Below are positions 24,521 through 36,500 of a stretch of 64,000 bases of DNA, one piece after another. Numbering within the stretch: position 1 is the stretch's first letter; every line of letters begins with the position of its first letter. Under the pieces are notes generated by a model, which was not told where the DNA came from, ran no database searches, and saw only the letters and a list, made by a program, of their open reading frames with translations. Both the position numbers and the translations under genes were made by a program. The stretch comes from Chitinophagales bacterium (GTDB lineage Bacteria > Bacteroidota > Bacteroidia > Chitinophagales > Saprospiraceae), in assembly GCA_013299105.1 (NCBI GenBank), contig JAAFJY010000003.1, positions 186,001 to 250,000 on the forward strand, in the 5' to 3' direction.

Positions 24521-27500
24521 ATGATAAGAATTGTACGTTCCAGCCATCCAAGGATCGGCACCCCAAACCCATTCACTGCGCTGCCTTCACGAGGTAGGCT
24601 TCGACCTTTTTTGGCAACAGCGCTGTTTGCAATGTTTATGCTTACAGGGCTGCAAGCTCAAATTACGAGTGCAACCCTTAATGTTCCAGGCCCTTATTGT
24701 CCTGGTCAAGCTGTAGGTGTAAATTATGGTGGCACTGGCACGGGCATTTCACTTTTTTTGAGCAATACAAATAGCCCTGGAACCTTTGCAAATCCAGCAA
24801 TAGCTACAGCACCTAATCCGGGGGGGCTTATCTTAGGGGATTTGCCATTCGATTTAGCCCCAGGGACGTACAATTTTCGAGTGACTAATTCAAGTGTGCC
24901 GGCGGGTGGTGCAAACACAGGGAATTTCACTGTATCTACACGTACGCTTACCGGTAACTATTCCTCAATATCGAGCAGAGTATGTGTAGGAGACCAAATT
25001 ACGGTTCCATTTTCTACGAATTGTGCATTTCCTGCGAATAGCCAGTTTACGCTGGAGTTGAGCCAAGCCAATGGAAATTTTCCAGGTACGGTGATCAGTG
25101 GTGCTCCGGTCATTGGTACGGGCACTGGTAGTATTTCAGGGACGATTCCCAATGTGACTGAAAGCCTTAATTATAGGGTAAGGGTAGTGTCCAACCAAAG
25201 CCAGAATACCATTGGGCAAACGATATCGGCTGCTTCAAACACCTTTGAGGTAAAAAAAGGAACTACGGTCACGAATCCAGGAGGTCCTTTCTGCCAAGGT
25301 CAACAAAATATCACGGTCAGCTTCACGCCTAGTCAGACGACAACTTATCTGGTCACCAATTTCTTTCGCTTGGAGTTGAGTGATGCATCGGGAAGTTTTG
25401 CTACACCGACTGTATTGGATGAAATTCCCCTTCAAGGCACTGGAGTAGGTAGTGGTTCATTTACTTTTGGTTTGCCTTTCAATATCCCATTTGGTACTGG
25501 ATACCGGGTGCGGGTGGTTTCTACAAATCCGATTGATGATTGTCCACCAATTCCTTCGGCTCCTTTTACGATCAATGGTCCTGGTCCTCTAACGGTCAAT
25601 GACGTGACTGCTTGCTTAGGGGACATGGCTACTTTTACGGCCAATTTTGGCTCTCCAATGAACAGTACCACTTTTCAATGGTACAAAATGTGTGTTGGAC
25701 CGTTTGTGAACACCACTGCTGGCCTTACCACGGGGAACAATCCTGCGGTCACCAACGAGGTAGTAGCCAGTGGTTCCAATGTATATGTAGCGACTGGCGC
25801 TGGTTTGAGCATCTCTACCAATAGCGGAGGGACTTACACTTTGGTTCCCATTGCAGGTAACTTGGCGGTATATGATGTAGCTGTTAGTGGCACTAATGTT
25901 TATGCAGCTACGAATAACGGGATTTATTGGTCGACTACCGGAGGTGCTCCGGGATCTTTCACCAATCAAGTGCTTTCTGGTACATTTATCAATTCTCTTT
26001 TTGTATCTGGTACTAACGTGTTCGCTGGTACCTCGAATGGGGTGTACGTGTTTACAAACACAATGAGCCAAATATTCCATTTCACAACCGCAAATGGTTT
26101 GGGGAGTAACCAGGTCAATGCAGTTTATGTTGAAGGACCTAGACTTTATGCCGCCACTGGCAATGGGCTTTCAATTAATTTTAACTACCCGCTAGGAATT
26201 TTTTCTCCATTTTTCAATAGGACCTTCCTCAATAGTTCCTTAGCTGCCGACAATGTCAGGTCGGTGTTTGTTGCGGGCAACGTAGTTTATGCAGGTACCA
26301 CCAATGGCCTCTCTGTTTCGACCAATTTCGGGTTTACCTTTGCTGACAATTACTTGCCTGGGGAATCCATCAATGATCTTTGGGTAAGCAATGGATTAAT
26401 TTATGTGGCTACCAATAATGGGTTGAAAATAGGGACCAATGGCTCCAGTATCTTTACAGACTATAAAATTGAAGATGGGCTTGGCCAAAACGCAGTAAAT
26501 GGGGTATTTGTGGCACCAGGAAATGTGGTCTATGCAGCCACTGGCAATGGTATCTCGAAGGGAACTGCCTCTTTAACCCCCATACCAGGAGCCAATGGTA
26601 GCAGTTACTCTTTTACCGTTGCGTACCCTGATGCTTTGTGCAGGTACCAGGTAAGGGCTCAAAACGCCAATTGTCCAGCTGCTTCAAATTTTGGCGAGTT
26701 GCCTGTTTTTGTCCCTCAAATTTCCTTGGCGAGTGCTGGCCCTGCATCGACTTGTGCCAGTGCTGATGGTTTTATTGAAATACAGGGCCTTACTCCCAAT
26801 GCACCATACAAGATCAGCTATACTGGTGGTGGCAGCGGCTCTCCTTCTAATGGCGCTCAATTCACTGCGGATGTGAATGGGCGTTTCCGGATTAAGTTTT
26901 TGCCAGGGGGGACATATACTGTTCAAGTATTGAGCAATTTCTCACCCAGTTGCCCCTCCAACACGCTCACGGTGGTAGTGGCGCGCCCAGCGGAACCAGG
27001 ATTGCCAAGCTTTGTATCGGCACCGGCGGTGTGTGTAGGGCAGCCTTTAAAGATTACCATGGGTGCTTTGGGTGTCAATGAAGAGTATCGTTGGTTCACT
27101 AACGCAGCCACGACTACCACCTCCAACCCGATGAGTTCGGGGCCCGTTTATATGCCGATGCCAGCCCCGCTCAATAGTGGCAGCTATTGGGTACGAATTA
27201 GGAACACCTTGACCCAATGCGTTGGCGACTCCTTAAAGGTCGACTACATCATGAACACGGGCTTGAGCATCACCACTACCAAAACCAATCCCACTACTCC
27301 TGGAGGCAATGATGGAAGCATCACCATCTCAGGGTTGGCTCCCAATGCCAATTATACCCTCAACTATGGAGGCTTGGTAGGTACACCCGCTGCGGGACCA
27401 GTTGTTTCTGATGCCAATGGTAAGATTGTCATTACAGGTTTCACGGCAGGGGACGTGACGGGTATTTTTATTGTAGATCCTACCAAAAACTGCCCTTCCA

Positions 27501-30500
27501 ATGGGTACAATTGCACCTTGTTCGATCCTACCAATGACCCTGCGCTGGATAAACTCCAAACGGTAGTTTGCGAAATACCCGGCGTGATGGGGGGATACTT
27601 ACAACAAATTGACCCCACTGCTTGCGCTGATGGCAGCACCCACATTTCTGAGGGTCTCGGTGCGATTGCAGTAGGCCGGATTCGGCAAAGTGTCAGCTTG
27701 CCAGTAGGCAGTAATGACAAAGTGGAAATGCGGGGTTATGTGAAATTTGACCTGAGCAGAATACCCACTAACGCAACTATTACCAAAGTAGAATACCGCC
27801 CCAAGGCGATTCAAGGAGGATTCAGATCAATCTGCGATATTGATCAGGACAACATGATCATCAGCGCTACCGGAGATATTCAATTTGACATTACCCAGGT
27901 ACAAGATGGCAACTACAGCCCCTACACCAATTTCAATCCTGCGGTATTCCAAGACTTGTATGAAACCAAGTACAACGACTTTGTGATTGCCGCTGACGCG
28001 ACGGGAGCCATTACCAACTTGGGCCAAGTAGCAGTTGAAGATGTACAAAGAAGATTGAAAGGCGACAAGTTGTTCCAAATTGGCTTGCACCTTTCTGGCA
28101 ATGATTTTGACCTGCCAGTTTTCCAATTTCATGGCATTGTTTTTGCACCTTCAGCAGAACACGAGTTGTGCATCTCCTACACCCTGCGCGACTACGGTGA
28201 TTTACCAGAACCTAAATACGCTACCGATATTTTTGGCGGTTTGATCGGCCCTAGTCACGTGATCGACTCCATCGACTTGGATCCAACTTCTACTGGTATC
28301 AATCGCCAGCCAGCGATGTTCATTGGTGCGACACCTCCTGATCCTGAACTCAATGGGCAACCTAGTGCCTTGGCAGATGGTGACAATACGAATGGTGTAA
28401 ATGATGAAAACATTAACCGTGCTTGGTTTACCAATGCAGCTACTGCCGATTCGCTGATCGCAGGCAATACCATTGACCTTAAATTCAATGTGACCAACAA
28501 CTTGGCCGCCGCTTCCAATGTGGTAGCATTCATTGACTGGGATGGCGATGGCGTTTTTGAGAACGATACTGAGCGATTCACCACAACGGTAGGTCCTGGT
28601 ACTTCTCCGGTGACCTTCAATTTGACTATACCTACTTATGCAACGGGTAATGTGGGGGTTAGAATCCGCATGTCCTCAGCAGGGATTACCGACGCTTACG
28701 GCCCAATGCCCGATGGGGAAGTTGAAGATTACTTATTACAAGGTATTCGCGGCTTTGATTATGCCGACTTACCCGACGCGGAGGCTGCTGGTACTGCTGG
28801 TGCAACGGCTACCGGCAATTATGAGACTATTTACGCAGCCAATGGTAGCCGCGGCCCACGTCACTTGATCAATGCTGATTTGAAAATTGGCAACCTGATC
28901 GACGCTGAAGGCAATGGCCAACCACAGATCAATGCTTTTGGCGACGACATCAACGGCATCGACGACGAAGACGGAGTGATTCCTCCTGACTCGGTGGTTC
29001 GTGGCGCACCAGCCCGCTTCAAGGTGTTTGTGACCAACAAGACCAATGCTCCAGCTTACCTGGTAGGTTTTGTGGATTGGAACGACGATGGCAGCTTTGA
29101 AGACGGCTCGCCCAACCAAAAATCAGCAACCATCACGATTCCAGCGGGCGTGAGTGGCTATTACAATGTTGATTTTGTCGTGCCTACCTCACCAAGCCCA
29201 CTTCCTGATCGGGTGGCTTCTCGTTTCCGTTTGAGCAACGAAAATACCGCTGTTCGCTTCTCCACGGGCCCGGCCCAAGGGGTACCAACCGACATCCAAG
29301 GGGAAGTAGAAGACCTTTGGGTCAGCATTGTTGGGTATGACTGGGCCGACTTGTACGAACCCCGCTACATCACCGACAAAGCAGGTGGCCAGCCTGGTCC
29401 AAGCCACAAAATCAGGGCCATTGATCACGACAATAACCCTAATTCGCCCAATGTGTACGCCATGTACATCGGTGCTACACCTCCTGATCCTGAAACAGAC
29501 GCCTTCCCTGGCAAGCCAGCAAGTGGCGATGACCTCAATGGGGTAGACGATGAAGACTTAGCGGAAAGCAACTTCCTTCATCCAACTACTTTAACGTCTT
29601 ACCCGCTGATTTCGTCAACTCCAACGGTGTTCCGGGTTCCGGTTACCAACAACTCGAATCGCAGTGCAACCCTCTGGGCTTTCATCGACTGGAATGGAGA
29701 TGGTTCTTTCACTGGACCTGGTGAAACCAACTTTAAAACGGTGAGTGCTGGCTTTATTGGCAATATGGATTTCAGTTTGTTGGTGCCCAATATCGGTAAG
29801 CCTGATTCGATTGGCGTAAGGGTGCGCCTGACCTCAGGTGCGATCCTCGACGCCTACGGCCAGGCTCCTGATGGGGAAGTGGAAGATTTTATGGTGGAAT
29901 TGCGCGGCGTTGACTTCGGCGACTTGCCCGATGTAAGTGCCAACGTAGCCCCCAATGACTTCCAAACCACCAGCGCTAACAACGGCCCACGCCACGGTGT
30001 ACAAGTGAAGCCTTTGACTTTCATGGGCAAACTGATCGACACCGAAACCGACGGTAAGCCCAATGGCGAAGCTGACGGCGATGACAAAGACATACAACCT
30101 GACGATGAAGATGGCATCATTTTCCTTGGCCCATTGGTGCCAGGTAGGACTGCTCAATTGTCGTTTACGGGTACCAATAACAACACCAATCCAGCTACCC
30201 TGCACATGTGGGCCGACTGGAATGGAGATGGCATTCTGGAATATGTAAGTGGTACCACGATTGCGGCAATTACTACGGTAAATGCCCAGATCATCACTTT
30301 CAATGTGCCTTCAAACGCCACTTTCTTGGGGGGCAAGGTGTATTTCCGGTTCCGGTTCACCACTGATCCAGTGTTCAATGCCAACCCACAACCTACTGGT
30401 GCAGCTTGGGACGGTGAAGTAGAAGATTACTACAAGCCGATCTTCAAATTAGGCAACCTGGTGTGGGAAGACCGCAATCACAACGGCCTGCAAGACGCCG

Positions 30501-33500
30501 AGGAAATCAACTTGGGCATCAAAAACGTTCGCATCGTCTTGCGTTATGGTGGGGTGAACACCATCACAGGCGCTTTTGACTCTGTTACGCAAAAAACTGC
30601 TACTAATCCTCGGACCATCATCGTGGATGGTGGCAAGGACCTGATCCGCGACTCGATCCTGCAAACTTTCACCGACGACAAGGGCTTGTATTGCTTCACG
30701 GGCTTGATCGAAGGTGCATACCAAGTCATTGCTGTGGACACTTTCGGCCTGACGCCAACCCGTTTTGACTGGATCAAAAATGTAACGGAAGAAGACCTTG
30801 ACAGTGATGGCAAACCACTTAAAAACCCTTGGGATTATGTGAGTGGAGACCGCCGCCAGTCCAAGAGCCAAACCTTTTTGCTCACCGCCGACCGCATTGG
30901 CACCGATGAAGAAGGCATTCTTGACCAGGGTAATCCACAATTGTTGGATCCCAACGCCTTGAATGGATTCCCTGACGAAAGGGTAGAGCAGCGTCTTGAT
31001 TTCGGTTATGTAGGTCTTGACCTCGGCGACTTGGCCGAAAGTGGCAACAATCCTTCGGTAACCAACTTTATCACTACTGAAAATGGTACCAAACCAGAAG
31101 GTCCCAAGCACATCGTGACGCCTGACCTGCGCCTCGGCAAATGCCAGGACGTAGAATGGCAAGGCCAACCCGATCAAGATGCTGGTGCTGAGTTCAAACC
31201 CGGTCCTGATGCTGGCGGAGATGACCCGATTGCTAACTTCAGCAATTACCCGAATTTCCCTTACGATCCTTCACAAGGCCGCCGCTGGCCCTTCCACGAT
31301 GCAGCCAATGCTTGTGGAGACGACGAAGACGGTATTCGCTTCCTCACTCCAATGGTACCAGGCTACAACGCTTTGATGTCGGTGAAATACCACGCCAAAT
31401 TGAACCTGGATGGTCCTGATGCTTACCTGCATACTTGGATCGACTGGAACGGCGATGGCAATTTTGACGATGGTGCGGGCAACTACGATCCAGACGAACA
31501 CATCCGGTTCAGCCTGCTCGATGGCAAACCAGCCATTCTGGAGCCCAATACCAAGGCTTTAGAGTTGGAGATGAACTACTTGGTCAATGCCAATGACTCG
31601 ATCGTTTTGACCTTCAAGGTGCCTGCCAATGTGAAATACAACAATGGCAACATCCTGTCGCGTTTCCGCATCAGCTTTGACCCACGCATCGGGCCTAACG
31701 GCATCTTGGCCCCCAACCTCAACTTCCCCGACCCACAGCCAGGAGCAGTTTCTTCGCAGGTGCCTGGCGGGGTGATTCCTTATGGCGAGGTTGAAGACTA
31801 CTTCATTTCCCTGGCCAAAGTGGGCAACACGGTATTTGAAGACCGCGACTACGATGGATTCCAAGATGTACTCGAACCAGGCATCGCCAATGTGCCTATC
31901 AAATTACAATTTGCTGGTGCCGACGGTATCCTGAACAATGGCGATCCTTACGAATTTACTTATCACGATACCACCGATGCCAATGGACGTTATTTCTTCT
32001 GCGGCTTGTTGGGCAATGTAGACCCTTCTGGCATTCCCAATCCGGTTTACCAACTGATCGTTTCTGATCCAGCGGGCATGACCGCAACCTTCAACAACCC
32101 AGATCCATCTGACGACGCTTGCATTGACGACAATAGCAATGGTGACGACCTGTTGATCGACAACCGCATCACTACTGACACCTTTACCATCACCAATCCG
32201 ATGATGTTGTGTCTGGATGAAAACGCGCCACGCAACGACGTAGGTGGTTTGGTTGCAGGCAACAACCTGCCGCCAAGTGCCGATGCCTTGAACAACTTCC
32301 CGGATAACCAGTACGACGAAACGCGTGACTTTGGTTACACGGGCTTTGATTATGGTGATTTACCAATCAATTCAGTTTTGAAGGGCTCAAAATACTTGAC
32401 CCTGCGCGACTCAATGAATGCGCAGTTCAACAACCTGTTTGGGGCCAGACATGCCATCCAGCCTCGCCTGTTCTTGGGCCGTGGGGTGGACGGTGAGCTC
32501 AATGGCAAACCCGACGCTGATGCAGGTAGCAAAGCCGGAGGCGACGACGACGACCAGGGTGCCTTCAAAAAAGGCTTGACCGCCGACGACGAAACGGGTG
32601 TACGCCTGCTTTCGCCACTGATTCCTGGTGAGTATGCCTATATCAAGGTGAACTACACCTCTCAGGATACGGCTGCTGGCGGATATGTCAATCGTACCGC
32701 ATACCTTGATGCCTTCATTGACTGGAACGGCGATGGTGTATTGGACCCAACTACGGATGAGAAAGTGTTGTTTACGCACCAGGCCTTTTCGACTGGCTCG
32801 CCCTTCTCGACCAACAACGTACCTGATATTGCCGATACCCGCACGCCCGTGTTGCCTGCAACTGGTGCCAATGGGGTGGACAGTACGATCTTGGCCTTCT
32901 TGGTGCCTACCAATGCTGTTTACGACACTGGTACGGTATTCATGCGCTACCGATTGGGCTGGACCAACTACTCAGCGACTTTCCCAACGGCTTTCCCGAA
33001 CGGTTTGGAACCTGACAACAACAAGTTTCACATGAAGACTTCGCCCTACGTGAAGTCGTTCGAGAATAACCTTCCTCTGGGGGCTCCAGTTACCTTCAAC
33101 GATGTAGCTGGCGACCTCGGACGCTATCCTTACCCACAAGGTGAGGTGGAAGATTACGCCATTCCAGTTGCCAAAATTGGCAACCTGGCTTGGTTCGACC
33201 ACGATGTATTTGGCGATCAGGATGCCAACGAAGATGTAGTCGACTCGCTGCACTTGGTATTGATCTGGGGTGGGGTGAATGGTGCTACTGGGGCATTCGA
33301 CACCGTAGGTTACCAGACCAACCTTTCCTCTTTGGGTGCAGTGACCGACATTTTGTACAACCGCAGCATCGCGCCTCCAGGTGTAGGTACTTACACCCCT
33401 GGTGCCCTAGTAAAAACTGGTATTTCGCCTGCACAAGACAGCGGCATGTACTCCTTCCGTGGCTTGATTCCTGGTATTTACTACGTATTGCCGCTAAAAT

Positions 33501-36500
33501 ATTTTGCTACGGATAGTGCCACTTTTGTCAATGCCTGGCCCAAGCACCGCGTGGTAACCCTGCAAGACAATCCTGGGGTGGACGACAACAACGACAGCGA
33601 CGGCATCACCACTGGAGTCAGTGGCCCTAGAAGAGGCCCGGGTGCATTTGTGAAAATCGCCGACGGCAACAACCGCCAGCCCGAAGTATGTGTCAATGAC
33701 CGACCACTGGCTGAAAACGGTAAGCAAGATGCCCAAGACAACGCCAACCCATTCACACCTGTCTTCTTCCCTGACAACCAGTGGGACAAGTCGGTTGACA
33801 TCGGTTGGGTGGACGAACCAAACGTTGAAGCCAGCATGGACATCGTTGGGGTGAACTTCCCAACCAGCCAGATCTGCGGTAACTTCAATGTGATCACTCA
33901 CTTGTGCATCAAAAATCCACAAGAAGTGCCACTCGACAGCTTGCAGATGTTCTTCAACCTGTTGAATGCTTACGGTCCAGCCTTGTACACGGCTTCCAAG
34001 CCTATTGTAACCGTTGTTGACAGTGCGTTTGTGACCAACCCAAAGGATGTCAAAATTAAGAAATCCTCATTGGTTAACTACAACACCTCAGTAAATGCGA
34101 AAGCAAAAGACCTGCTGGTGGTTAACCCTAACTACAACGGTACGACCGATACCCGCTTGTTGATACCTACTTCTGAGTCTGCAAACTTTATCCTGCGCGG
34201 TGATTCAATCTTGTGTTTACAAATTGAGTTTGAAATCGACCCAACCAAGACCGCCAACTATCCTTGGATGTTGTCAGCTTTGGTAAGTGGTCGCGCCGTA
34301 GGGTTCAACAAGCAAACTGGCCTAAAGCGCCCATTGACTGACTTCCGTTACTTCCACCCACGTTTTGGCAAAACCATCGTGGTGTATGACTCTACGGATG
34401 AATTCGACGATCCAATGCCGATGGCCAGCCTGGCTTATCCTTTGGGCGGCGACAATATCCTGTTTGAAGGCATGGTTGCTGACCGCGGTTTGAAAGGCGA
34501 CTACCAACCACCATATGTATCGCCTAACGTAACGGGTCGTGACAAGTACATCGACGAAGACGACAAGGCGATCATGAACGATTCATGCTGGATCAAAACC
34601 AAGTGGAACAGTGGATACCAGGAATTCCAGATCGGTTTGGATGAAAACTGCGAAGCCATCATCAACGCCGACAAACTGGTGCCTAACTACATCCCTGTAT
34701 GTGGTTTTGACAAATACCCTATGGGTAGTTACTACCGCGTAATTATTCAGGACAAGCACACCGAAGAAACCCTTTGGGCTTCAGTTGACCGGGTGCCATT
34801 TGACGCCAGCAAATACTTGGATCGCAAGCTCATCTATAAGGTGAGAAGTGTGGCCAACCATTGCAATGTAATCTGGGGCCCCATCATTTTTGTGGACAAA
34901 CTGGCACCTGTGGTGACTTGCCCACCAACGACCTCTCGGAAGCTCAATTCCAAGAACCGGATCGTGGGTACGCATACCTTTATTTGCAGCGACATCGACA
35001 GCGTATTGAACGTGACCAGATCTTGGGCCGATTCCACTTACGCTTACTACACAGGCATTGCTACGGCTACCGATGCATGCAGCACCCCTCGCCTTGACAA
35101 TGTCAAGGATGAAATCGTCTTCATCTCGGATTGTGCCTTGTCGTCAACCAATGGCTTTATTTATGCACAAATTCGCCGGACGTTCACCTTTGCCGATGCA
35201 ATGGGCAACAAAGGCATTTGCCACCAATTGATTAACTTCTACCGCCCAAGGATTGTGCTACCAGTATGCAAGATTCTGGTGCCCAACAACAAAGCCAAAG
35301 GGGATACGCTCATTGCTTTGATTGATCTGGTAGGCAAGAAGTACGAACTTCCTCAAGCCGTGCCACATTATGTAAATGGTGCAGGAAATAAGGTCTACAT
35401 CACTGGACAAGACCTCTGTGGTTTTGCCTTCAACTACAAAGATGAAGTAACTTTTGTAACTGGTGAAGAAGGTGGTTGTGGTAAAAAGATCATCCGCCAC
35501 TGGTCAATCTTCGATTGGTGCTATGGCAAGGGTGAGAACTATCCCAACTACGTCATTCTACCCGATTCCAACAACACTTGCTACACTGATAGCAAGTGGG
35601 AAGGAGGCCGCTACTCCTGGAAACAGACGATTGTAGTAGGCGATGATGAAAAACCCATCATCCAAGCCTTGGACATCGACAACGACGGCAAAGTAGGTCA
35701 CTACTCCGGCGAACCACAAGCTGATCCAAAGGTAGCTACGTCAACTTATGATCCAGATGACGTATTGACCTTCTCTACCGGGCCAATGGATTGTACAGGT
35801 AGCTTCATCTTCAATCGCAGCAGCTTCAAAGTTATTGAGCAAAGCGACTGGTGCTACGACATCAAAGTCTTCGAGCGTGTAGCGATCAAGGACCTGGATG
35901 AGCGCCCAACTGGGAAGTTCGAAATGAAACTGGGCCCAACTGTCACCGTGAAAGGGGATTGTGCCAAAGGATTCCAGGTAACTGGTGTGCCGATGGTGGG
36001 CGACTGGTTTGTACAAGTTCGGGTTTACGATGCTTGCTACTCGTCCGACACTGCCATGATTCCGATCCGCATCCTGGACAAGATCGTTCCAGTGATGAAG
36101 TGTGACGACAAGTTCAACATCACCCTCGACAACCTGGGCAATGGACACATCGCAGCCAAGGACCTCGACGAAGGCAGCTGGGACAACTGTAAGCTCAAGT
36201 GGGTGAAAGTACGTCGCCCAGTCACGGATGCTTGTCAAGAAAGCTTAAAGACCATCATCCAATATGTTGATGCCAATAAAAATGGTAAAATCGACTCCTT
36301 GGATTATGTTGATTTGAACAAAAACAGGAAGGCAGACGAAGGCGAATTCTTCGAAATCGCCAAAGGCACCAAGCAGTTGATGACTCCGCTGATGGACACC
36401 GTACCGTTCTTCTGCTGCGACGGCGGTAGCCTGATGGTAGAATTGTGGGGTGAAGACAAGTTTGGCAACCGCAACTTCTGCTGGCATACTACTCAAATTG

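Noticed and set aside
30449-31177. A 242-codon minus-strand frame in the giant gene
   Set aside because: It lies opposite the GEVED/SdrD_B repeats and has no independent coding evidence.
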